The notes beneath the pieces are model-generated. The model was not told the DNA's origin and made no database searches. It was given only the letters and a program-made list of their open reading frames with translations. From Chitinophaga pinensis (GTDB taxonomy: Bacteria; Pseudomonadota; Gammaproteobacteria; Burkholderiales; SG8-41), in the NCBI GenBank assembly GCA_943329075.2, contig CALQCM020000026.1, forward strand, positions 1 through 55,088: a stretch of DNA of 55,088 bases, read 5' to 3'. The translations under genes and the position numbers were made by a program. Of the stretch, positions 8,998-18,098 are shown one piece after another. How positions within the stretch are numbered: the stretch's first letter is position 1; each line of letters begins with the position of its first letter.

Positions 8998-11913
8998 TCA
9001 GGCCTTTTTGTCCAGCGCCATGCGCGCGACTTCGGCGATGTGCAGGGCGCGGCGTTCGCCGCTCTGTGCGATTTGCTCACGGCAGCTGTAGCCGTTGGTG
9101 ATGATCAGGGTGTCGGCGTCTGCTGCGCGCACCGCCGGCAGCAGACCGCCTTTTTCGCCGGCGCGGATCGACACCTCGTAATGCTCCGGTTTGAAGCCGA
9201 ACGAGCCAGCCATGCCGCAACAGCCTGAATCGAGCATTTTGAAATCGACGCCGAGCTTTTGCAGCAGTTTGCCCTCGCCTGCCATGCCGAGCAGTGACTT
9301 CTGATGGCAGTGTCCGTGCACAATGGCTTTGACTTTGAGTGGGTGCGGTTGCCAGTCAGTCTGCAACAGGAAATCGCTGAACAGCACCGCCTGCTTTGAC
9401 AATTTCGCCGCGGCCATATCATCCGGGAAAAAATTCAGCAGCTCGTCCTTGAAAGTGCCAAGGCAGGCCGGCTCCAGACCGATGACCGGTGTGCCGGCTT
9501 CGATATCGTCGGCGAGCGCCGCGAGGATGTCGGCGAGTTGCGCTTTGGCGCGGTCGAGCAGACCGAAATCGTAGAGCGGGCGCCCGCAACAGAGGCCGCG
9601 CTGCGGGATGACGACTGCACAGCCGGCGGCTTCCAGCACTTCCACCGCGGCTATCGCCACCTGTGGATTGAAGTGGTTGCTGAAAGTGTCGGCCCACAGG
9701 ATGACGCGCCGCCCGCCGCGTTGCGGCGCACGCGCCTCGAACCACTGGCGGAACGTTTGCGTTGCAAAGGCCGGCATCGAACGTTGCCGCGCAACGCCGG
9801 CGAGTTTTTTCGCCAGCGCGTTGAGCAATGGCGTCTGCGTGAAAAAATTCGCCACGCGCGGCGCATGCTCGGCGAGCTGCGCCCATTTCTGGATCAGGCC
9901 CATGCTGATGGCCTGGCGCGGCCGCGCATTGTGTTCGTAATAGTGTGAAAGAAATTCGGCCTTGTAGCTGGCCAGATCGGTGTGCGTCGGACAGTCGCTG
10001 CGGCAGCCCTTGCAGGCGAAGCACAGATCGAGCGCTTCGCGCACGGCGTCGCTCTTCCACGCCTCGGTAATGACCTCCCCGCGCAGCATTTCCTGCAGCA
10101 GGCGTGCGCGGCCGCGTGTCGAGTTGCGTTCTTCGCCGGTGGCGCGGTAACTCGGGCACATGGTGCCGCCGGCCTGCGCGCGGCATTTGCCCATGCCGAC
10201 GCAACGTTCGAGCGCGCGCGTAAAGCCGCGGCCCTCCGGCGCTTTGAAGGTGAAACGCGTCACCGGTTGCGCCGGTTTGTAGTCGGGGCCGAGGCGCAGG
10301 TTTTCATCGATGCGGTAAGCGTCGATCACCTTGCCGGGATTCATGCGGCCGCGCGGGTCCCAGATCGCCTTGAATTCGCGGAAGGCCTGCATCAGCTCTT
10401 CGCCGTACATGATCGGCAGGAATTCGGCCTTGGCCTGGCCGTCGCCGTGCTCGCCCGACAGCGAGCCGCCATATTTGACGACGAGTTCCGATGCGCTGCG
10501 GATGAATTCGCGCCATTGTGCGATGCCGGCGTGGCTGCGCAGGTCGAACGTAATGCGCGCATGAATGCAGCCGTCGCCGAAGTGGCCGTAGAGCGAGGTC
10601 TGATAACCGTGGCCGTCCACCAGTGCCTGGAATTCGCGCAGGTAATCGCCCAGCCGCAGCGGATCGACCGCGGCATCTTCCCAGCCGACATTCGGGTCCG
10701 TGCCGTGGCCTTCCAGCGCCAAGGCCGTCGCTGACGCGCCGGTTTCGCGGATGTTCCAGATCGGTTCCTGTTCGGCGGGATCGACCACCAGCCAGTGGCT
10801 CGGCGCATGGGCGCGCCCGGCGTAATGCGCGATCAGCGCAGTGGCCTGTGCCACCGCCGCGTCCACCGTATCGGCGCCGAACTCGATCATGATCCACGCT
10901 TTGCCCGCGGGCAGCTTGGCAATGTCGGCGGTTTTCAGGCCGCGTTCCTGCAGGCCGCCGATGATGCGGTAGTCGAGGCCCTCGGTGGCGATCGGGCCGA
11001 AAGGCAGGATTTCCGGCACCGCGTCGCCGGCGCTATAGATGTCGGGATAGCCGAGGACGAGCATGACGCGTTCGCGCGGACTGTGCACGAGCTTGGTTTT
11101 CGCCTGCAGCGTCAGCGCACAGGTGCCCTCGGTGCCGACCAGCGCGCGCGCGACGTTAAAGCCGTTTTCGGGCAGCAGCTGATCGAGGTTGTAACCGGAA
11201 ACGCGGCGCTTGAGTTTCGGGTAGCGGCTGCGCACGAGGCCGGCATATTTGTCGCGCAATGATTTCAATGCCGCGTAGATTTCGCCGCGCCGTCCGCCTG
11301 CGCCGATAATGCGCGCGAGTTCCTCATCGGAAGTCGGGCCGACCCACATGCGCAGGCCGTCATAGGTGAGAATTTCGAGCGCTTCGATGTTCTCGACGGT
11401 TTTGCCGGCCATCACCGAATGCGCGCCGCAGGAATTGTTGCCGATCATGCCGCCCAGCGTGCAGCGGCTGTGCGTGGCCGGATCGGGGCCGAAGGTCAGG
11501 CCGTGCAGTTCCGCCGCATCGCGCAGCGCATCGCAGACCACGCCGGGTTCGACGCGGGCGACCTGCGCGCGCGGATCGACCTCAAGCACGCGGTTCATGT
11601 ATTTCGAGGTGTCGATGATTACAGCCACGTTGACGCACTGGCCGTTCTGCGAAGTGCCGCCGCCGCGCATCAGCAGGGGCACATCGAAGCGCCGGCAGAT
11701 CTCGAGCGCGGCGACGATGTCGTCCACATGGCGCGGCAGCACCACGCCGATCGGCACCTGGCGGTAGTTCGAGGCATCGCTCGCATAGAGCGCGCGGCTA
11801 CCGGCGTCGAAGCGCACTTCGCCGGCGAGCTGTGCCTTGAGTGCGCGTTCGAGCGCGGCGATATCGGCGGTGATGGCGGCGCGCAACGGCGCGCGCGGGG
11901 CTGGAGCGTTCAT
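8998..11913 (-). CDS. FAD-linked oxidase with 4Fe-4S and CCG domains (YdiJ-like hydroxyacid dehydrogenase)
   Basis: A 971-residue fusion. Residues about 50-200 form a PCMH-type FAD domain (RGGGTSQNGQ, GGMIGNNSCGAHS). Residues about 250-520 form the FAD-oxidase C-terminal domain with a GHFGDGCIH motif. Next come ferredoxin-type cysteines (CVGMGKC and CFACKGCRSDCP), then two cysteine-rich CCG motifs (LCCGRPLYD and SGCCGMAGSFG). This architecture matches YdiJ-type D-2-hydroxyglutarate or D-lactate dehydrogenases, which pass electrons to the membrane pool; the exact substrate is not decidable. It leads an operon with the TauE/SafE permease and the CPBP protease. Confidence 0.88.
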   Translation of the reverse strand: MNAPAPRAPLRAAITADIAALERALKAQLAGEVRFDAGSRALYASDASNYRQVPIGVVLPRHVDDIVAALEICRRFDVPLLMRGGGTSQNGQCVNVAVIIDTSKYMNRVLEVDPRAQVARVEPGVVCDALRDAAELHGLTFGPDPATHSRCTLGGMIGNNSCGAHSVMAGKTVENIEALEILTYDGLRMWVGPTSDEELARIIGAGGRRGEIYAALKSLRDKYAGLVRSRYPKLKRRVSGYNLDQLLPENGFNVARALVGTEGTCALTLQAKTKLVHSPRERVMLVLGYPDIYSAGDAVPEILPFGPIATEGLDYRIIGGLQERGLKTADIAKLPAGKAWIMIEFGADTVDAAVAQATALIAHYAGRAHAPSHWLVVDPAEQEPIWNIRETGASATALALEGHGTDPNVGWEDAAVDPLRLGDYLREFQALVDGHGYQTSLYGHFGDGCIHARITFDLRSHAGIAQWREFIRSASELVVKYGGSLSGEHGDGQAKAEFLPIMYGEELMQAFREFKAIWDPRGRMNPGKVIDAYRIDENLRLGPDYKPAQPVTRFTFKAPEGRGFTRALERCVGMGKCRAQAGGTMCPSYRATGEERNSTRGRARLLQEMLRGEVITEAWKSDAVREALDLCFACKGCRSDCPTHTDLASYKAEFLSHYYEHNARPRQAISMGLIQKWAQLAEHAPRVANFFTQTPLLNALAKKLAGVARQRSMPAFATQTFRQWFEARAPQRGGRRVILWADTFSNHFNPQVAIAAVEVLEAAGCAVVIPQRGLCCGRPLYDFGLLDRAKAQLADILAALADDIEAGTPVIGLEPACLGTFKDELLNFFPDDMAAAKLSKQAVLFSDFLLQTDWQPHPLKVKAIVHGHCHQKSLLGMAGEGKLLQKLGVDFKMLDSGCCGMAGSFGFKPEHYEVSIRAGEKGGLLPAVRAADADTLIITNGYSCREQIAQSGERRALHIAEVARMALDKKA

Positions 11914-12020
11914 GGCGGTATTCTAACCGCGGCGGTGCAATGCATTTGTCAGGTCACGGGGATTGCACTAGGATAGGCCGCACAGCGTCGCGGATTGCCC
12001 GCGGCACCGGGGAGAACCAT

Positions 12021-12794
12021 ATGAGCGAAATGAATCCGTATCAACCGCCGGCGCCGGCCGCCGCGAGCAGCGAGCTTGCGCCCGCCGGCTTCAATGCCGA
12101 GCCGCGGTTGCTCGATGCGGGCCATGGCTGGACCTGGATCGTGTCGGCATTTTCGCTGTTCATGAAACAGCCCGGGATGTGGGTGCTGTTGTTCATCATC
12201 TACTTCGTTTGTTGCGCGCTGCTCGGCATGATTCCGTTTCTCGGCGGCTTTGCCAACCTGCTGCTGCTGCCGGTTTTCGGTGCCGGCTTCATGCGCGCCT
12301 GCCGCGTCATCGATGAGGGCGGGGAGATTGCCGTTGAACATCTCTTTTTCGGTTTCAAAAACAAAACCGGCGATCTGATGCTGATCGGCGTTTTCGCCTG
12401 CCTGCCGCTCGCCGTCGTCATTGCCGGCCTGCTGCTCGCCGGTGGCGTCGGCATTTTTGCCGCGCTGTTCGGCGGCACACAGGCGCTGGCGGCCCTGGGT
12501 GCGTCGGTCGCGCTGGTGATGCTGGCCGCGCTCGTCATCAGCGTGCCGGTCTACATGGCGTTGTGGTTTGCCGCGCCGCTGGTGTTGTTCGATGGACTCA
12601 AACCCGGTGCGGCGCTGAAGGCGAGTTTTTCCGCCAGCCTGAAGAATGTGATCGCCTTTACGCTCTATGCGATCGTGTTGGTGGTGTTGTTCATCGTTGC
12701 CACCATACCCTTCGGCCTCGGTCTCATTGTCGTGGTGCCGGTGGCGCTGATTTCCGTTTACACGGCCTATCGCGATATTTTCTTCGCCGCCTGA
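12021..12794 (+). CDS. Membrane protein, BPSS1780-like
   Basis: A 257-residue protein with a proline/alanine-rich cytoplasmic N-terminus (MNPYQPPAPAAA) followed by about five to six hydrophobic segments. It resembles the BPSS1780/DUF2189-type membrane proteins of Burkholderiales, whose role is not established. The ATG at 12021 follows GGGGAG at good spacing and is preferred to an upstream in-frame start at 11940. Its 3' end overlaps the convergent ada-like gene by 28 nt. Confidence 0.75.
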   Translation: MSEMNPYQPPAPAAASSELAPAGFNAEPRLLDAGHGWTWIVSAFSLFMKQPGMWVLLFIIYFVCCALLGMIPFLGGFANLLLLPVFGAGFMRACRVIDEGGEIAVEHLFFGFKNKTGDLMLIGVFACLPLAVVIAGLLLAGGVGIFAALFGGTQALAALGASVALVMLAALVISVPVYMALWFAAPLVLFDGLKPGAALKASFSASLKNVIAFTLYAIVLVVLFIVATIPFGLGLIVVVPVALISVYTAYRDIFFAA

Positions 12795-13636
12795 GTGGGG
12801 CGCGCACCGGCTTCCTGCGCCAGCAGCGCGCGTTTGCGCTCGATGCCCCAGCGGTAACCCGCAAGCGCGCCGTTTTTTCTGACGGCGCGGTGGCAGGGCA
12901 CTACCAGCGCCACCGGGTTGGTCGCGATCGCGCGCGCCACCGCGCGCACCGATGCGGGTGAGCCTGCCTTGAGCGCAATCTCGCTGTAGCTGCGTGTCTC
13001 GCCGTAGGGGATTGTTTTCAGGATGTTCCACACCTTGCGCTGAAATGCGGTGGCGCGGATATCAAGCGGCAGCGCGAGACCGGGATTGCCGCCGGCCAGA
13101 TAATGCGCCAACGTTTTTTGAAAAACCTGCAAGGCGGCATCGTCGCGCCGGCAGGCGGCGGCGGGAAATTCCGCACGCAGTTCACTTTCGAGGGCGCGCG
13201 CATTCGAGCCGAGGCTGATTTTGCAAATGCCGCGTGCGGTGGCCGCAATCAACACCCGGCCGAGCGGCGCGGCAAAGGTGGTGTAACGGATGTCGATGTT
13301 TTCACCGTGTCGGCGGTAGTGCGCCGGCGTCATGCCGAGCTGCGCCGATTTTTCGTAGAGGCGGCTGCTCGAGCCGAAGCCGGCGGCGTAGGTGGCATCG
13401 GCGAGCGAACCGCGTCCGCGCGCGTGGCGCTTGAAGGCATCGAGGCGGCAGGCTTCCTGATATTCGCGCGGCGATACACCGACGATTTTCTTGAACCGCC
13501 GCTGCAGGTGAAAGGGGCTCAAGCCCGCGAGTTTGCCGAGCGCGGTCAGCGTCAGCGGCTCTTCGGCGTGCGTCGCGATGTGTTTGCACACTGCGACTAT
13601 GGCGTCGCGTTCGGTTGTGTCGGGAACGGTTTTCAT
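12767..13636 (-). CDS. Ada-like methylated-DNA cysteine methyltransferase with AraC HTH domain
   Basis: A 289-residue protein. Residues 1-100 are an AraC-type helix-turn-helix (LAGLSPFHLQRRFKKIVGVS). Residues about 125-285 are an O6-methylguanine-DNA methyltransferase with the acceptor site PCHRAVR (C248). The N-terminal Ada zinc/phosphotriester domain with its regulatory cysteine is absent, so it may repair O6-alkylguanine but cannot be switched on the way E. coli Ada is. Its 3' end overlaps the convergent membrane-protein gene. Confidence 0.88.
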   Translation of the reverse strand: MKTVPDTTERDAIVAVCKHIATHAEEPLTLTALGKLAGLSPFHLQRRFKKIVGVSPREYQEACRLDAFKRHARGRGSLADATYAAGFGSSSRLYEKSAQLGMTPAHYRRHGENIDIRYTTFAAPLGRVLIAATARGICKISLGSNARALESELRAEFPAAACRRDDAALQVFQKTLAHYLAGGNPGLALPLDIRATAFQRKVWNILKTIPYGETRSYSEIALKAGSPASVRAVARAIATNPVALVVPCHRAVRKNGALAGYRWGIERKRALLAQEAGARPTQAAKKISR

Positions 13637-13703
13637 CAGGCCGCATCCTACGTTGCGGTGTGAAGACTATCTATCCGATTCTTGCGGCCGGGCCCCGGAT
13701 GTC

Positions 13704-13786
13704 GTGGCGCAGGCGACCCGCCTGCGAGAAGCACCGGGGTTTCGCCATGAAACTGCCGGTTGACGCAGGCGGGTCGCCTGCGCCAC
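13704..13786. repeat. Paired REP-like palindrome (perfect 23-bp inverted repeat)
   Basis: Positions 13704-13726 are the exact reverse complement of 13764-13786, separated by 37 nt. Each arm is itself a palindrome: CGCAGGCG pairs with CGCCTGCG around a 3-nt loop. This head-to-head pair of hairpins is the layout of BIME-type REP elements. It fills most of the gap between ada and argH (both minus strand). Confidence 0.8.
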
Positions 13787-13792
13787 ATCGTT

Positions 13793-15202
13793 CTAGATGA
13801 CTGTCTTGCGCGCCTTGGCGATGGCGGCTTTGACGCGCGCCGGCGCGGTGCCGCCGATGTGGCTGCGCGCTTTCAGCGAACCTTCGAGCGTCAGCGCGGC
13901 AAACACTTCTTGGTCGATCAGCGCCGAGAACTGCTGCAGTTCGGCCAGCTTGAGGTCGGCGAGATCACAGCCGCGGCCGTCGGCGAACTTGACCGCCTGT
14001 GCCACGGCTTCATGCGCCTCGCGGAAGGGCAGGCCTTTTTTCACCAGATAGTCGGCCAGATCGGTGGCGGTGGCGAAACCTTCGAGCGCGGCGCGGCGCA
14101 TCGCCTCGGCGTTGACCTTGATGCCGCCGACCATGTCAGCGAAGACGCGCAGGCTGGCGGTCAGCGTGTCGACGCTGTCGAACAGCGGCTCCTTGTCTTC
14201 CTGGTTGTCCTTGTTATAGGCGAGCGGCTGGCCCTTCATCAGGGTCAGCAGCGCGACGAGGTGGCCGTTGACGCGGCCGGTCTTGCCGCGAATCAGCTCG
14301 GGCACGTCGGGATTTTTTTTCTGCGGCATGATCGACGAGCCGGTGCAGAAGCGGTCAGCCAGATCGACGAAGGCAAAACGCGGATTCATCCAGATGATCA
14401 GCTCTTCGCAAAAGCGCGACAGGTGGATCATGGCGAGTGCGGCCGCCGCGCAGAATTCGATGGCGAAGTCGCGGTCGGATACCGCGTCGAGCGAGTTTTC
14501 GCAGACGCCGTCGAAACCGAGCTCCTTCGCCACCATCTGGCGGTCGATCGGGAAAGAGGTGCCGGCCAGTGCGGCCGCCCCCAGCGGCAGGCGGTTGACG
14601 CGTTTGCGGCAGTCGGCCATGCGCTGCGCGTCGCGCGCGAGCATTTCGAAGTACGCCATCAGGTGATGCGCGTACGACACCGGCTGCGCTACCTGCATAT
14701 GCGTGAAGCCGGGCATGATGGTGCCGGTGTGTTGATCGGCAAGGTCGATGAGTGCGCGTTGCACCGCCTTGATCAGATCGGCGATGTCGTCGATCGCCGC
14801 GCGCAAATAGAGACGCACGTCGGTGGCGACCTGGTCGTTGCGCGAACGCGCGGTGTGCAGGCGTTTGCCGGCGTCGCCGACCAGCGCGGTGAGGCGTTTC
14901 TCGATATTGAGATGCACGTCCTCGGCATCGAGCGACCACGCGAAGGCGCCGGCGCGGATTTCATCACGCACCTGACCGAGGCCTGTTTCGATCGCGGCGA
15001 GGTCTGCGGCGCCGATGATCTCGCAGGCCTTGAGCATGCGCGCATGCGCGAGTGAGCCCTGGATGTCGAATTCGGCCAGCCGGCGGTCGAATTCGACCGA
15101 GGCGGTGAAACGTTTGACGAGTTCGGAGACCGGTTCGCTGAAGCGTCCCGACCACAGCGCCGGATCTTTTGCTTTCTCTTGCGCCACGTGTCGCGCTCTC
15201 AC
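13793..15202 (-). CDS. argH: Argininosuccinate lyase
   Basis: ArgH (469 residues) splits argininosuccinate into arginine and fumarate, the last step of arginine synthesis. The fumarase/aspartase signature [12 protein letters not shown] is present, as are TRSRNDQ and SALAHARML-type segments. The start is uncertain. GTG at 15202 is listed, but GTG at 15187 has a better-placed GAGAG ribosome site and would give 464 residues; ALWSGRF begins soon after either. It diverges from the histidine kinase gene with only 11 nt between the listed starts, so promoters must overlap coding DNA. Confidence 0.95.
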   Translation of the reverse strand: MRARHVAQEKAKDPALWSGRFSEPVSELVKRFTASVEFDRRLAEFDIQGSLAHARMLKACEIIGAADLAAIETGLGQVRDEIRAGAFAWSLDAEDVHLNIEKRLTALVGDAGKRLHTARSRNDQVATDVRLYLRAAIDDIADLIKAVQRALIDLADQHTGTIMPGFTHMQVAQPVSYAHHLMAYFEMLARDAQRMADCRKRVNRLPLGAAALAGTSFPIDRQMVAKELGFDGVCENSLDAVSDRDFAIEFCAAAALAMIHLSRFCEELIIWMNPRFAFVDLADRFCTGSSIMPQKKNPDVPELIRGKTGRVNGHLVALLTLMKGQPLAYNKDNQEDKEPLFDSVDTLTASLRVFADMVGGIKVNAEAMRRAALEGFATATDLADYLVKKGLPFREAHEAVAQAVKFADGRGCDLADLKLAELQQFSALIDQEVFAALTLEGSLKARSHIGGTAPARVKAAIAKARKTVI

Positions 15203-15213
15203 ATAATCAAACG

Positions 15214-16221
15214 ATGAGTATAAATCAAAACGCCAACGCGGGCGCCCTGCCGAACTTCCGCAATCTCGGCATCGTGCTGCGCATACTGGTGATCGTCGAC
15301 GGCATCTGTCTGGCTGCCGCGCTGCTCGAAACGAGCGAGCCGCTGCCGCTGATGGAGGCGCTCGTCGAGATGTCGGCGCAGGCGCAGCCGATCCTGCTCT
15401 TGAGCCTGCTGCTGCTGGCGGCGTTCAACGACCTGCTGCACCGGCTGTCGTACCGCAGCGCGATCGTCGCGCTGGTGGCGATCGAATTTGCCGTCGCCAC
15501 CGCGATGTTTTTTCTTGGGCACCATTTGTTCAACGCGGCCGGCACGCTCGAGCGCTATTGGTTGTTCACCCTGCTGACCACCGGCGTGCTGGTTGGCTAC
15601 TTCGAGTTGCGCGGCCGCGCGCTGTCGCCGGCATTGACCGAGGCGCGCCTGCAGGCGCTGCAGGCGCGCATCCGCCCGCATTTTCTGTTCAACAGCATCA
15701 ACGCGGTGCTCTCCCTGATGCGGCAGGACCCGCGCCGCGCCGAGCAGGTGATCGAAGACCTCGCCGAGATGTTCCGTGTGCTGATGGCGGACAACCGGCA
15801 ACTGGCGCCGTTCTCGCAGGAAATCGCGCTGGCCAAACAGTACCTGAACATCGAACAGCTGCGCCTTGGCGAGCGTCTGCAGGTCGAGTGGGACATCGAG
15901 GGGTTTCCGGACGATGCGCTGGTGCCGCCGCTGGTGCTGCAGCCGCTGCTGGAAAACGCGGTCTACCACGGCATCGAGCCGCGCGTCGAAGCCGGCGTGA
16001 TCAGCATACAACTGCGGCGCGACGGCGACCGCGTGCGCGTCGTGTTGCGCAACCCCTATCGTCCGGAGAACGATCACCACACCGGCAATCACATGGCGCT
16101 GGCCAACATTCGCGAGCGCCTGGCGTTGCATTTCGATGCTGAAGCGAGTATCAAAACCAGTGCCGCCGAGGGCAGTTATGAGGTGCATATTGTGATGCCA
16201 TACATAACGGGGCACGCATGA
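15214..16221 (+). CDS. LytS/AlgZ-type sensor histidine kinase
   Basis: A 335-residue histidine kinase of the His_kinase (LytS/YehU) type. About four transmembrane segments span residues 18-130. The phospho-acceptor H156 lies in [12 protein letters not shown], the N-box is LLENAVYHG, and the protein ends in a HATPase domain. In betaproteobacteria and pseudomonads this kinase next to argH is AlgZ (FimS), partner of AlgR. The ATG at 15214 follows closely on the divergent argH start. Its stop overlaps the regulator start by 4 nt. Confidence 0.88.
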   Translation: MSINQNANAGALPNFRNLGIVLRILVIVDGICLAAALLETSEPLPLMEALVEMSAQAQPILLLSLLLLAAFNDLLHRLSYRSAIVALVAIEFAVATAMFFLGHHLFNAAGTLERYWLFTLLTTGVLVGYFELRGRALSPALTEARLQALQARIRPHFLFNSINAVLSLMRQDPRRAEQVIEDLAEMFRVLMADNRQLAPFSQEIALAKQYLNIEQLRLGERLQVEWDIEGFPDDALVPPLVLQPLLENAVYHGIEPRVEAGVISIQLRRDGDRVRVVLRNPYRPENDHHTGNHMALANIRERLALHFDAEASIKTSAAEGSYEVHIVMPYITGHA

Positions 16222-16997
16222 GCGACAGTCAGGCGCTGCGCGTGCTGGTCGTCGACGACGAGGCGCCGGCACGCAACCGTTTGCGCGATCTGCTCGGCGA
16301 CTGTGCACTGAAGCTGCCGCTTGAAATCGTCGGCGAGGCCGAGAATGGCCGCCGCGCGCTGGATTTGCTGCAGGAGTGCAAGTCCGACGTTGTGTTGCTC
16401 GATATCCGCATGCCCGAAATCGACGGCATCGAGGTGGCGCAGCACCTGCAGAAGCTGGAGCACCCGCCGGCGGTGATTTTCACCACCGCCTACGACGCCT
16501 ATGCCCTGAAGGCGTTTGAAGTGCACGCCATTGATTATCTGTTGAAGCCGATCCGCGTTGCGCGCCTGCTAGACGCGCTGTCGCGGGCGCGCGCGATGGC
16601 GCCGCTCGGCGCCGATGTGCTGAACGAAATCCGGCGTGACGGTCGCTCCCACCTGTCGGTGAATGAACGCGGCCGCATCCATCTGATCCCGCTGGCGGAG
16701 GTGCTGTTTCTCAAGGCCGAGCTGAAATACGTGACGGTGCGCACCGCGGAGCGCGAATTTCTGCTCGAGGAATCGCTGGCGAAACTCGAACAGGAATTTC
16801 TCGGTCGTTTCGTGCGCATCCATCGCAACTGTCTGGTTGCCAAGGATGCCATCCGCGGTTTTGAGCGCGGTGCCGTCGTCGATGCCGACGGCGATGGCGA
16901 GGGCGGCTGGGCGGTGGTGCTCAATCATGTGAACGAGAAGCTGCCGGTGAGCCGGCGGCAACAACATATCGTGCGCGAATTCGGGAGGATCCTGTGA
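16218..16997 (+). CDS. LytTR-family response regulator (AlgR-like)
   Basis: A 259-residue regulator. The receiver domain has acidic pocket DDE at 13-15 and phospho-acceptor D62 in LLDIRMPEIDG, and the C-terminal LytTR DNA-binding domain covers about 140-245. AlgR-type regulators control twitching, exopolysaccharide and surface traits in relatives, and the targets here are unknown. The ATG overlaps the kinase stop (ATGA). The stop overlaps the next gene's GTG, making a three-gene translationally coupled unit. Confidence 0.9.
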   Translation: MSDSQALRVLVVDDEAPARNRLRDLLGDCALKLPLEIVGEAENGRRALDLLQECKSDVVLLDIRMPEIDGIEVAQHLQKLEHPPAVIFTTAYDAYALKAFEVHAIDYLLKPIRVARLLDALSRARAMAPLGADVLNEIRRDGRSHLSVNERGRIHLIPLAEVLFLKAELKYVTVRTAEREFLLEESLAKLEQEFLGRFVRIHRNCLVAKDAIRGFERGAVVDADGDGEGGWAVVLNHVNEKLPVSRRQQHIVREFGRIL

Positions 16998-17545
16998 AAA
17001 CAAAATTTGCAATTGCGCTGACCGCGTTGCTGCTGGCCGCACCGGTTGGTGCCGCCGAGGAGACGTTCGGTCTGCTCGACATTCCGCTTGGCGCCAGCTA
17101 TGGCAGGCTCGAGCGCGACCTCGATTTCCGCTACATCACGACCTCGCTGGCGCAAATGGCCGGCAACAAGCCCGACCTCGGCAAACGCGGTTACGGCTGC
17201 ATGCGGCGCGACGATGCGCAGGCCGACATCGGTTGCGTGTCGCACGAGGAGAAGCTCGACGGCATCGCGACGCGCGAAATCCGCCTGCATTTTCTCAACG
17301 GCCGGCTCTACCAGTTTTCCATGAGCGCCGAGGTGCAGCACTACGAGGCGGTGATGGCGCAGCTGCGCGCGCGCAACGGCGCGCCGGTTGGCGGCGCGGC
17401 AGACGAGGCCGTGCGCTGGCAGAACGAATCGGGACAAATTGCCGCCTATCGCGGCAAGGATCTGGTGTTCGTGAATTTCGAAATGGCGTCCTACGCCGAT
17501 GCCGTGAAGCGCAAACGCGAAGGCGCGGTGCTCGAATGCAATTGA
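16994..17545 (+). CDS. Secreted protein of unknown function, coupled to the AlgR-like regulator
   Basis: A 183-residue protein with a clear Sec signal peptide (cleavage near VGAAEE, residue 21) and three internal cysteines. It starts at GTG 16994, which overlaps the regulator's TGA and follows a GGAGG at 16984-16988. No family was recognised. The mature part is a small mixed alpha/beta protein ending AVLECN. Coupling to the two-component genes suggests a periplasmic accessory or an output of the system, which is an inference. Confidence 0.75.
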   Translation: MKTKFAIALTALLLAAPVGAAEETFGLLDIPLGASYGRLERDLDFRYITTSLAQMAGNKPDLGKRGYGCMRRDDAQADIGCVSHEEKLDGIATREIRLHFLNGRLYQFSMSAEVQHYEAVMAQLRARNGAPVGGAADEAVRWQNESGQIAAYRGKDLVFVNFEMASYADAVKRKREGAVLECN

Positions 17546-17572
17546 GCCGCGGAGTCTGAACCGCGGCAGCGC

Positions 17573-18073
17573 TTACGGGCGCAGGGCCATGCGCCCGGCG
17601 TCGATCGCCTGTTCGAGATACAGGTTGTAGAAGTCGGCCGAGGTGAGGCCGATGATCGGCTCGGCCAGCGGTTTGCCGCGCGAATCGACCACCAGCACGG
17701 TCGGCACCGAACGGACGTCGTATTTGCGGGCAAACTCGCCGTGTGTGGTCTGGTTGCCGTCGAAGTCGCGCAACACCGTGGTGGCGTCGGCGGCGACGAT
17801 TTCACGCATGATGACCTTGGCGCCGTAACTCTGGCTGATGCGCATCGGTTCGAGGTGTTCTTTCTTGGCGCGCGCGCAGTAGGGGCACTCCGGCCGCGTG
17901 AACACCAGCATGATCGGCGCCTTGCGCGTGGCGGAGAGTTTGCCGATCGCCATGAAGTCGTCGGCGATGTCGATCGGCGGAAACTGCTGCGCCGCCGTGG
18001 CCGTGATCGCGCATGCTAAAATCGCAAGTGCAATTACAAAACGGCTGGATATTTTTTGCAGGAAGTTTTTCAT
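17573..18073 (-). CDS. Periplasmic thioredoxin-like protein (SoxW-like)
   Basis: A 166-residue thioredoxin-fold protein with a signal peptide (cleavage near TATAAQQ) and the redox site CPYC in [16 protein letters not shown]. The cis-proline is in [11 protein letters not shown]. It resembles the SoxW/thioredoxin_2 proteins that reduce periplasmic disulfides. The ATG at 18073 is chosen because AAGG lies 6 nt upstream; a second ATG at 18079 is also in frame. It diverges from hemC across 25 nt. Confidence 0.85.
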   Translation of the reverse strand: MKNFLQKISSRFVIALAILACAITATAAQQFPPIDIADDFMAIGKLSATRKAPIMLVFTRPECPYCARAKKEHLEPMRISQSYGAKVIMREIVAADATTVLRDFDGNQTTHGEFARKYDVRSVPTVLVVDSRGKPLAEPIIGLTSADFYNLYLEQAIDAGRMALRP

Positions 18074-18098
18074 TGTCATCCTTCGGCGCAAAATTTGC

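Noticed and set aside
17898..18098. An N-terminal extension of hemC
   Set aside because: It would run through the divergent thioredoxin-like gene, and homologous HemC begins close to the GTG at 18099.
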